Shown here piece by piece: positions 42,815 through 50,372 of a stretch of 64,000 bases of DNA. The DNA comes from Bradyrhizobium japonicum USDA 6. GTDB taxonomy: Bacteria; Pseudomonadota; Alphaproteobacteria; Rhizobiales; Xanthobacteraceae. The stretch spans positions 6,054,001 to 6,118,000 of the forward strand of contig NC_017249.1 in NCBI RefSeq assembly GCF_000284375.1, read 5' to 3'. A program made the position numbers and the translations under genes. Position 1 is the stretch's first letter. Each line of letters begins with the position of its first letter. The notes beneath the pieces are model-generated. The model ran no database searches. It was given only the letters and a program-made list of their open reading frames with translations, and had not been told where the DNA came from.

Positions 42815-43297
42815 ATGACGCAGACACTGATCCGCCTCACCGTGAACGGCAGGATCCACGAGATCACGGCAGCGCCGCAGACGCCACTGCTCTATGTGCT
42901 GCGCAACGATCTCGCGCTCAACGGTCCGAAATATGGCTGCGGCTTGGGCGAATGCGGCACCTGCACTGTCCTGATCGATGGGCTGGCCGCGCGCTCTTGC
43001 GTGATTCCCGTCGGCGGCTGCGCAGGCCGCGACATCCTGACGCTCGAAGGGCTCGGCACGCGCGACAAGCCGGACGTGGTGCAGCAGGCCTTCATCGACG
43101 AGCAGGCCGCGCAGTGCGGCTACTGCCTCAACGGCATGATCATGACCACCAAGGCGCTGCTCGCGATCAACCCGCAGCCGACCGAGCAGGAGGCGCTGGC
43201 GGCGCTGCGCTACAATCTCTGCCGCTGCGGCACGCATGTCGAGATCCTGCGCGCGGTGATGCGCGCATCCGGCCAGATCACTGAGGCCGTTGATTGA
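42815..43297 (+). CDS. nicA: Nicotinate hydroxylase, [2Fe-2S] small subunit (NicA-like)
   Basis: A 160-residue iron-sulfur subunit of the xanthine dehydrogenase family. The plant-type [2Fe-2S] cluster ligands are C42, C47, C50 and C62 (GCGLGECGTC), and the second cluster ligands C101, C104, C136 and C138 (CGYCLNGMIM; LCRCGTH). It passes electrons from the Mo site in the large subunit. GGAACGAGG precedes the ATG. The stop codon overlaps the nicB start (TGATG). Pairing with a cytochrome-fused large subunit is as in NicAB of Pseudomonas putida. Confidence 0.92.
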   Translation: MTQTLIRLTVNGRIHEITAAPQTPLLYVLRNDLALNGPKYGCGLGECGTCTVLIDGLAARSCVIPVGGCAGRDILTLEGLGTRDKPDVVQQAFIDEQAAQCGYCLNGMIMTTKALLAINPQPTEQEALAALRYNLCRCGTHVEILRAVMRASGQITEAVD

Positions 43298-46200
43298 TGG
43301 CCTCCCCTGTTTCGAACGGAGCTGAGCGGCAATTCGGTTCGCTCGTCGTCGTCCGCACCGTGGACGAGATCACGTCAGAGACCTTCGTCCGCATCGCCGC
43401 GGATGGATCGGTCACGGCCTATAACGGCCACGTCGATCTCGGCACCGGGATCCGCACCGCACTCGGCCAGATCGTCGCCGAGGAGCTGGATGTGTCCTTT
43501 GCGCGCGTCGTCGTGGTGCTCGGCGATACCGCCGTGGTTCCGAACCAGGGTGCGACGATCGCGAGCGAGACCATTCAGATCACCGCCGTCCCCCTGCGCA
43601 AGGCCGCAGCCCAGGCGCGGCACTTCCTGATCGCGCGCGCAGCCGAGCGGCTGGAGTTGCCGGCCAGCGACCTCAAGATCGAAGACGGCCTCGTGCGCGG
43701 GCACAACCGCAGCGTCAGCTATGGCGAACTGATCGGCGGAGAGACCATTCGCCTCGAACTTGCCGACGACGTCGCGCTCAAGCCCGTTGGCGACTACGCC
43801 ATCGTCGGCCAGTCGACGCCGCGCGTCGACCTGCCCGCCAAGGCGACGGGCGAGCTGACCTTCGTGCACGACATCCGGCTATCAGGCATGTTGCACGGCC
43901 GCGTGGTGCGCCCGCCCTATGCCGGCGTCGATGCCGGCCCCTTCGTCGGCACCAGCCTGATCGCGGTGGATGAGTCCTCGGTACGCGACATTCCCGGCAT
44001 CATTGCCGTCGTGCGCATCGGTGATTTCGTCGGCGTGGTCGCCGAACGCGAGGAGAACGCGATCCGCGCGGCGGAGCAGCTCGCGCTGAGCTGGAAGCCG
44101 ACGCCCGGCCTGACCGATCTCGCCGACGTCGAGACCGCGCTGCGCGCCAACCCGTCGACGCCGCGCACGCTGATCGACAAGGGCGATGTCGATGCGGCGA
44201 TATCGGGCGCGGCCAAGCCGATGCAGCGCACTTATGTGTGGCCGTACCAGATGCACGCCTCGATCGGCCCGTCCTGCGCGGTCGCCGATGTCCAGGACGG
44301 CAACATCCGCGTCTGGTCCGGCACGCAGAACCCGCATGTCCTGCGCAGCGATCTGGCGCTCCTGATCGAACGCTCCGAAAGCGAGATCGAGGTGATCCGC
44401 CTGGAGGCCGCCGGCTGCTACGGCCGCAACTGCGCCGATGACGTCACCGCGGATGCGCTGCTGCTGTCGCGCGCCGTCGGCCGGCCCGTGCGCGTGCAGC
44501 TGACGCGCGAGCAGGAGCATGCCTGGGAACCCAAGGGCACCGCGCAGCTCATCGATGTCAATGGCGGGCTCGACGCCGACGGCGGCATCGCTGCTTACGA
44601 TCTCGCCACCCGCTATCCCTCGAACGCCGCGCCGACGCTGGCGCTGCTGCTGACGGGCCGGATTTCGCCGGAGCCCGCGGTGCTCCAGATGGGCGACCGC
44701 ACGGCGATCCCGCCCTACGACTACGACCACATGCGCGTCGTCGCCCACGACATGGCGCCGATCGTGCGCGCGTCCTGGTTTCGCGGTGTCTCGGCCCTGC
44801 CGAACACCTTCGCACATGAATCCTATATCGACGAGGCCGCGACCGAGGCCGGTGTCGATCCGATCGAATACCGCCTGCGTTACCTGAAGGACCAGCGCGC
44901 CGTCGATCTCGTCAATGCGGTGGCCGAACGCGCGGGCTGGACGCCCCGGCCGGTCCGCGAAGAGAAAGACGGCGACGTCGTGCACGGGCGCGGCTTTGCC
45001 TATGCGCTCTATGTCCACAGCAAGTTTCCCGGCTATGGCGCCGCGTGGTCGGCCTGGGTCGCCGATGTCGCCGTGAACAAGACCACCGGCGATGTCAGTG
45101 TCACGCGCGTCGTTGCCGGGCAGGATTCTGGCCTGATGATCAATCCGGACGGCGTGCGCCACCAGATCCACGGCAACGTCATCCAGTCCACCAGCCGCGC
45201 GCTGATGGAAGAGGTTTCGTTCGAGCGTGGCGCGGTGACGGCGCGCGAATGGGGCGCCTACCCGATCATCCCCTTCCCCGACGTGCCCAAGATCGACGTG
45301 CTGATGCTGCCGCGTCAGGACCAGCCGCCGCTCGGCGTCGGCGAGTCCGCCTCGGTGCCGAGCGCTGCGGCGATTGCCAACGCCATCTTCGACGCCACCG
45401 GCGTGCGCTTCCGCGAGCCGCCGTTCACGCCGGATCGCATCCTGAAGGGATTGCACGGTGAGGCATCGCCCGTGCCGCAAGCTCTGCCCGCGCCCGCAGC
45501 GCCGAAACCGTCCCGCATCTGGGAGAATCCGTTCGCCAAGCGCGCCGGCATCTTCACGACGATCGCGGCCGTCTGCACTGCCGCGATCGGCGTCGGCGCA
45601 GCTCTCCTGCCCGGGCGCGCGATCGCGCCGATCGCACGTCCCGATCCATCGGTCTACTCCGCGGCAACGATCGCGCGCGGAGAGCAGCTCGCAGCACTCG
45701 GCAATTGCGCGGAGTGCCACACCAGCCTCAATGGCGTGCTCAACGCCGGCGGCCGCGCACTTCAGACGCCGTTCGGCACGATCTACTCAACCAACATCAC
45801 GCCCGACGTCGAGACCGGCATCGGCGCCTGGTCCTATCCCGCCTTCGAGCGCGCGATGCGCGACGGGCTGCACCGCGACGGACGGCAGCTCTACCCCGCC
45901 TTCCCCTACACCCATTTCGCCAAGACCAGCGACGCCGACATGCAGGCGCTCTACGCCTACCTGATGACCCAGCCTTCGGCTCCCGCTACGGCGCCGGCGA
46001 ATGCGCTCGCCTTCCCGTTCAACCTCCGTCCTCTGCTTGCGGGCTGGAATGCGCTGTTTCACAGGACGAGCGAATTCAAGCCCGATCCCGCCAAATCCGA
46101 GCAGTGGAATCGCGGCGCCTATCTCGTCGAGGGCCTCGGCCATTGCAGCGGCTGCCATTCGCCGCGCAACGCGCTCGGCGCCGAGCAGCGCAATGCCTAC

Positions 46201-46824
46201 CTCGTCGGCGGCTTTGCCGAGGGCTGGGAGGCGCCGTCGCTGACCTCGCTCTCACGCGCACCGATCCCGTGGAATGAGGACGAGCTTTTCGCCTATTTGC
46301 GCACCGGCCATTCGCGCTATCACGGCGTCGCCGCCGGCCCGATGGCGCCGATTGTCAGGGATCTCACGGCGCTACCCGACCAGGACATCCGCGCGATGGC
46401 GATCTACCTCAACTCGTTCAACGACTTCGCAACCGATACGCAGACGCAGGATGCGCTCGCCGCGAAGCTGGAAGGTGCAACGCAAGTCATGGTGGCGCCT
46501 TCCACCGGCGCGCGGCTCTATCAGGGCGCCTGCGCCGTCTGCCACGAGGTCAGCGGCCTGCCGCTGTTCGGAACTCGGCCCTCGCTCGCACTCAACAGCA
46601 ATCTGCACAGCGCGACATCGGACAATCTCGTGCAGGTCGTCCTTCACGGCATCATTGAGCCCGTCTCCAGCGACCTCGGCTACATGCCGGCCTTCAAGAA
46701 CAGCATGAGCGACGCACAAGTCGAAGAGCTCGTCAGCTTCCTTCGCAAGCAGTTCGCGCCGGACAAGCCGGCCTGGACCGGCGTCCGCGAGACGATCACG
46801 CGGGTGCGCACCTCAACGCACTAG
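43297..46824 (+). CDS. nicB: Nicotinate hydroxylase, Mo-cofactor/cytochrome c large subunit (NicB-like)
   Basis: A 1,175-residue protein. Residues about 1-730 are an aldehyde/xanthine-oxidase-type Mo domain (NGHVDLGTGIRTALGQIVAE, RLEAAGCYGRNCADD, LGVGESASVPSAAAIANAIF). A membrane segment follows at about 755-775, then a C-terminal cytochrome part with three haem c sites: CAECH (804-808), CSGCH (950-954) and CAVCH (1079-1083). This is the NicB plan: nicotinate is hydroxylated to 6-hydroxynicotinate and the electrons go to the respiratory chain rather than NAD. The ATG at 43297 is preferred over the TTG just before it. Isonicotinate or another N-heterocycle is an alternative substrate, but the downstream genes favour nicotinate. 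Confidence 0.9.
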   Translation: MASPVSNGAERQFGSLVVVRTVDEITSETFVRIAADGSVTAYNGHVDLGTGIRTALGQIVAEELDVSFARVVVVLGDTAVVPNQGATIASETIQITAVPLRKAAAQARHFLIARAAERLELPASDLKIEDGLVRGHNRSVSYGELIGGETIRLELADDVALKPVGDYAIVGQSTPRVDLPAKATGELTFVHDIRLSGMLHGRVVRPPYAGVDAGPFVGTSLIAVDESSVRDIPGIIAVVRIGDFVGVVAEREENAIRAAEQLALSWKPTPGLTDLADVETALRANPSTPRTLIDKGDVDAAISGAAKPMQRTYVWPYQMHASIGPSCAVADVQDGNIRVWSGTQNPHVLRSDLALLIERSESEIEVIRLEAAGCYGRNCADDVTADALLLSRAVGRPVRVQLTREQEHAWEPKGTAQLIDVNGGLDADGGIAAYDLATRYPSNAAPTLALLLTGRISPEPAVLQMGDRTAIPPYDYDHMRVVAHDMAPIVRASWFRGVSALPNTFAHESYIDEAATEAGVDPIEYRLRYLKDQRAVDLVNAVAERAGWTPRPVREEKDGDVVHGRGFAYALYVHSKFPGYGAAWSAWVADVAVNKTTGDVSVTRVVAGQDSGLMINPDGVRHQIHGNVIQSTSRALMEEVSFERGAVTAREWGAYPIIPFPDVPKIDVLMLPRQDQPPLGVGESASVPSAAAIANAIFDATGVRFREPPFTPDRILKGLHGEASPVPQALPAPAAPKPSRIWENPFAKRAGIFTTIAAVCTAAIGVGAALLPGRAIAPIARPDPSVYSAATIARGEQLAALGNCAECHTSLNGVLNAGGRALQTPFGTIYSTNITPDVETGIGAWSYPAFERAMRDGLHRDGRQLYPAFPYTHFAKTSDADMQALYAYLMTQPSAPATAPANALAFPFNLRPLLAGWNALFHRTSEFKPDPAKSEQWNRGAYLVEGLGHCSGCHSPRNALGAEQRNAYLVGGFAEGWEAPSLTSLSRAPIPWNEDELFAYLRTGHSRYHGVAAGPMAPIVRDLTALPDQDIRAMAIYLNSFNDFATDTQTQDALAAKLEGATQVMVAPSTGARLYQGACAVCHEVSGLPLFGTRPSLALNSNLHSATSDNLVQVVLHGIIEPVSSDLGYMPAFKNSMSDAQVEELVSFLRKQFAPDKPAWTGVRETITRVRTSTH

Positions 46825-46837
46825 TGCCGCCTCTTCC

Positions 46838-46959
46838 GTCATTCCGGGGCCCGAGCGCAGCGAGGGAGCCCGGAATCCATAGCCGCCAGTCGGGGTTATG
46901 GATTCTCAGATGCGCAATTGCGCATCATAGCTCGCCGCTTCGCGTCGCCCCGGAATGAC
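46838..46959. repeat. Palindromic intergenic repeat after nicB
   Basis: GTCATTCCGGGGC at 46838-46850 is reversed as GCCCCGGAATGAC at 46947-46959. Between them are further partial palindromes (TCCATA...TATGGA, GATGCGCAATTGCGCATC). It sits between the convergent nicB and dioxygenase genes and could end transcription from both sides. This is a typical Bradyrhizobium-type repeat. Confidence 0.85.
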
Positions 46960-46990
46960 ACCGCGAGGATAAAGCGTCAGAGCTACAACA

Positions 46991-47959
46991 TTAGCCGTGC
47001 TTCTTCGCCTCCACAGGCGGCGTGCCGTGGGTGTGGAACGACTCGATCGTCTTCAATCCCCACGCCTGGCCCTTCTTGCGCTCCTCCTCGGTCCACACGA
47101 TCGGCTTCCAGTCGGGGGCGAGGATGAGGCGCGCGCCGGCGTTGGCGACCTCGACGCGGTTGCCGCCGGGCTCGTAAACATAGAGGAAGAAGGTCTGCTG
47201 GATCGCGTGCTTGTGCGGACCGGTCTCGATGTGCACGCCGTTCTCCAGGAAGATATCGGCGGCGCGCAAAATCTCCTCGCGGCTGTCGAGCGCGTAGGTG
47301 ACATGGTGAAAGCGGCCGGGCGTGCCGGAATGGTCCAGCGAATAGGCAAAATCGTAGCTCTTGTTCGACATCGTCAGCCACATTGCCGCTTCCCGCCCGT
47401 CGTTGAGCACGATCTGCTCGGTGAGGCGGCAGCCGAGATAGTTCTCGAAGAACTCGCGGTTGGCCTTGATGTCGACGGCGAGGCAGTTGAGATGGTCGAG
47501 ACGGCGAACGTTGACGCCGCGCGCGGGAAAGCGTTGCGCCTGGTTCTTCAGCGCAGGTCTAAGCTCCGGCGGCGCCTGGTACCATTCGGTCTCGTAATAG
47601 AGCTCGACGATATGGCCGTCGGGGTCGCGGCAGCGGAAGGTCGGCCCCTGCCCCATGTCGCCGTCGATCCAGCCGATGTCGAAGCCGGAGCCTTTGAGCG
47701 CGGCAACGCGGCGCTCAAGCGCCTGCTGGCTGCGCGCGCGCAGCGCCATATGCTCCATGCCTGATGTCTTCGACGCCGTGAGCTTGAGCGAATAGCGCTC
47801 GTAATCGTCCCAGCCGCGCAAGTAAACCGACTCGCCCTTCTGCCCGCTGACGGTCATGCCCATGACGTCGACGAAGAACTTCAGGCTCTCGTCGGGCTTC
47901 GGCGTCAGCAGTTCCATGTGGCCGAGATGAGCAAGATCGAGGATCAGTTCAGGCTGCAT
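46991..47959 (-). CDS. Catechol 2,3-dioxygenase-like extradiol dioxygenase (type I, two-domain)
   Basis: A 322-residue vicinal-oxygen-chelate dioxygenase with two repeats, the length of XylE-type enzymes. The three iron ligands are visible: His in VRRLDHLNCLAVD, His in GRFHHVTYALDS and Glu in YVYEPGGNRVEVAN; the catalytic His/Tyr region SLDHSGTPG also fits. It opens a catechol-type ring next to the hydroxyls. The real start is MQPELILDLA at 47959. It stands alone, 106 bases downstream of an operator with the same arms as the one beside tetR (25837), so it probably serves the tetR/ligI operon rather than the nicotinate genes. Confidence 0.88.
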   Translation of the reverse strand: MQPELILDLAHLGHMELLTPKPDESLKFFVDVMGMTVSGQKGESVYLRGWDDYERYSLKLTASKTSGMEHMALRARSQQALERRVAALKGSGFDIGWIDGDMGQGPTFRCRDPDGHIVELYYETEWYQAPPELRPALKNQAQRFPARGVNVRRLDHLNCLAVDIKANREFFENYLGCRLTEQIVLNDGREAAMWLTMSNKSYDFAYSLDHSGTPGRFHHVTYALDSREEILRAADIFLENGVHIETGPHKHAIQQTFFLYVYEPGGNRVEVANAGARLILAPDWKPIVWTEEERKKGQAWGLKTIESFHTHGTPPVEAKKHG

Positions 47960-48064
47960 GCTTTCCTCCAGACGTGGCTGCGATCCGCCGGACCGGATCG
48001 CGCAACCGGACGCAAGGCTGCAAACGCACTCAAGTGTCCGGGGGCGGCATCCAGGCCGCGGGTG

Positions 48065-48086
48065 CATTTGTACTAATGTACAAATG
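48065..48086. promoter_or_regulatory. Inverted repeat CATTTGTAC-TAAT-GTACAAATG, probable TetR operator
   Basis: A perfect 9+4+9 inverted repeat upstream of the extradiol dioxygenase. Its inner 18 bases have the same arms and spacing as the repeat at 25837-25854 next to tetR. I found no third copy with both arms in the window. Confidence 0.72.
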
Positions 48087-48392
48087 ATTAGGTCCCGTCA
48101 ACAAATCAAACCCCGAACCGATCTCGACGCCACCGGCACCACCGCCTTGCGACGCGGGCTCATCGGCCGAATGCCCGAATGGTAAAATCTTCCTTAAACG
48201 CTCTCGGGCCTATCGGCCCAGAAAAGCAGTATTTGCCTACCGATTCCGCCCGCAACTATGCATTAGGAGCAAATCTCTCAACCGAATTGTCGCAGATTTA
48301 ACAAAGCCCCCGCGCCTGCCGTTTAACCGTTTGTCCAGCCGCGGCACGCATAGTCAGGGTTAAACCCCTTGCTCTTGCCAGGTTCATCCATC
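48087..48392. other. Intergenic region upstream of the HerA-type ATPase gene
   Basis: About 300 bases without a gene. They hold the small hairpin CGGGCCTATCGGCCCAG near 48205-48221, an AT-richer stretch at 48230-48305, and GTTTAAC at 48321-48327 with its reverse GTTAAAC at 48359-48365. These could be promoter elements for the HerA-type gene, but none is convincing alone. Confidence 0.4.
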
Positions 48393-50129
48393 GTGACATC
48401 CTTTGGACGCGTGATTTCGGTACGCGGGTCGCTCGCCCGGGTCGGGCTACTGGCGGCAAGCCAGATGCCGGTCTCGGAAATTCGGGCCACCGTCGGCCGT
48501 TTCGTCAGCATCCGCTGCGCCAGCTCGGTGATCGTCGCCATGATCACAGAGGTGTCCTGCGAGAACCTCTCGAGCTCCGACTACATCGCCATCGCGTCGG
48601 TCGACCTGCTCGGCGAAATCCACAATGCCGCCGACAAGGCCAAGTTTCAGCGCGGCGTCACCAACTATCCGACCATCGGCGATTCCGTCGACCTGATCAC
48701 GAGCCAGGAGCTGCGCACGATCTACGCGCCGACCGGATCGGACCAGATCAATGTCGGCTTCCTCCAGCAGGACCGCTCCGTCGTCGCCTATGTCGACGTC
48801 GAGGAAATGCTCTCCAAGCATTTCGCGGTGCTGGGATCGACCGGCGTCGGCAAATCCACCGGCGTGTCGCTGCTGCTCAATGAGATCCTCAAATCACGCC
48901 CGAACCTGCGCATCTTCCTGCTCGACGTGCACAACGAATATGGCCGCTGCTTCGGCGACCGCGCGCTGGTGCTCAACCCGCGGAACCTGAAGCTGCCGTT
49001 CTGGCTGTTCAACTTCGAGGAGATCGTCGACGTGCTGTTCGGCGGCCGCGCCGGCGTGCCCGAGGAGCTCGACGTCCTCGCCGAGGTGATCCCGATGGCC
49101 AAGGGCATCTACACCCAGTATCAGAACACCGATCGGCTCGGCCTGAAGCGCATCGATCCCAAGCAGGTCGGCTTCACCGTCGACACGCCGGTGCCGTACC
49201 GCCTGGTCGATCTGATCTCTCTGATCGACGAGCGCATGGGCAAGCTGGAAAACCGCTCCTCGCGCATCATCTATCACAAGCTGATCTCGCGCATCGAGGC
49301 CGTCCGCAACGACCCGCGCTACGCCTTCATGTTCGACAACGCCAATGTCGGCGGCGACACCATGGCCGAGGTGATCAGCCATCTGTTCCGCCTGCCCGCC
49401 AACGGCAAGCCGATGACGGTGATGCAGCTCGCCGGCTTCCCGGCCGAGGTCATCGATTCCGTCGTCTCGGTGCTGTGCCGCATGGCCTTCGACTTCGGCC
49501 TGTGGAGCGACGGCGTGTCGCCGATGCTGTTCGTCTGCGAGGAAGCGCACCGCTACGCCTCCGCCGACCGCAATGTCGGCTTCGGGCCGACCCGCAAGGC
49601 GGTGTCGCGCATCGCCAAGGAAGGCCGCAAATACGGCGTCTATCTCGGCCTCATCACCCAGCGTCCGGCCGAGCTCGACGCCACCATCATCTCCCAGTGC
49701 AACACGCTGTTCACGATGCGTCTGGCCAACGAGCGCGACCAGGCGCTGCTGCGCGCCGCGGTGTCGGACGCGGCCGCGAACCTGCTGTCCTTCGTGCCAT
49801 CGCTCGGCACCCGCGAGGTGCTGGCGTTCGGCGAAGGCGTCGCGCTGCCGACCCGCCTGCGCTTCAAGGAGGTGCCGCCGCACCAATTGCCGCGCGGCGA
49901 AGCCACCATCTCAAGCGTGCCGTCGGTCACCTCCGGTCACGACATGCATTTCGTCGGCGCCGTGCTCGAGCGCTGGCGCGGCGCCACCTCGCAACGCGAC
50001 GTGCCGAACGATCCGGTGTTTTCGCAGCCGCCCGCAAAGACGCTCGCGACCGCCGAAGCGCCGATGCTGCAGCCCTCGATGGGGCTCGATCCGGATCGTT
50101 TCTCGCTGCTGAAGAAGCCACTGCGGTAA
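48393..50129 (+). CDS. HerA-type P-loop ATPase (DUF87)
   Basis: A 578-residue protein from a GTG start (VTSFGRVISVRG). An N-terminal HAS-barrel-like domain (about 1-130) precedes the motor domain: Walker A GSTGVGKST at 148-156, Walker B MLFVCEEAHRY, and the Arg finger region RIAKEGRKYGVYLGLITQRPAELD, all typical of HerA/FtsK-like hexameric ATPases. HerA pumps DNA and works with NurA nuclease or, in bacteria, with various partners including defence proteins. No NurA or nuclease gene is adjacent here. TTG starts at 48369 and 48375 are possible. Confidence 0.9.
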   Translation: MTSFGRVISVRGSLARVGLLAASQMPVSEIRATVGRFVSIRCASSVIVAMITEVSCENLSSSDYIAIASVDLLGEIHNAADKAKFQRGVTNYPTIGDSVDLITSQELRTIYAPTGSDQINVGFLQQDRSVVAYVDVEEMLSKHFAVLGSTGVGKSTGVSLLLNEILKSRPNLRIFLLDVHNEYGRCFGDRALVLNPRNLKLPFWLFNFEEIVDVLFGGRAGVPEELDVLAEVIPMAKGIYTQYQNTDRLGLKRIDPKQVGFTVDTPVPYRLVDLISLIDERMGKLENRSSRIIYHKLISRIEAVRNDPRYAFMFDNANVGGDTMAEVISHLFRLPANGKPMTVMQLAGFPAEVIDSVVSVLCRMAFDFGLWSDGVSPMLFVCEEAHRYASADRNVGFGPTRKAVSRIAKEGRKYGVYLGLITQRPAELDATIISQCNTLFTMRLANERDQALLRAAVSDAAANLLSFVPSLGTREVLAFGEGVALPTRLRFKEVPPHQLPRGEATISSVPSVTSGHDMHFVGAVLERWRGATSQRDVPNDPVFSQPPAKTLATAEAPMLQPSMGLDPDRFSLLKKPLR

Positions 50130-50162
50130 GGAACGGACACCGCTTCGGCAAATTCCGCTGTC

Positions 50163-50186
50163 ATGCCCCCGGCTCGACCGGGGCAT
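50163..50186. repeat. Fragment of a palindromic intergenic repeat
   Basis: ATGCCCCCGG-CTCGA-CCGGGGCAT forms a hairpin at the start of a 120-base stretch that ends with GAATGCCCCGGAT near 50266-50278. It looks like a partly decayed copy of a Bradyrhizobium-type repeat in the gap between the ATPase and cyclase genes. The long frame through it is not expected to be coding. Confidence 0.6.
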
Positions 50187-50372
50187 CCAGTACGCCGCAG
50201 CCGCTCGATTGAATCACGATCGCCTCTGGAATTTCCCGCAGAGCGGACAGTCGTGAGCGACGGGGAATGCCCCGGATATCGCGGCTCAAGGCCGCGTCTC
50301 GCGGATAGCCCAAGGCTCGCCCTTCGTGCTACCTTTGCCTTTGGAGCCGGTTTGAGCACGCGGGGCGCGAGG

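Noticed and set aside
48297..48365. TTTAAC/GTTTAAC half-sites resembling CtrA boxes
   Set aside because: The spacing does not match the usual TTAA-N7-TTAA arrangement, so a CtrA site is not supported.
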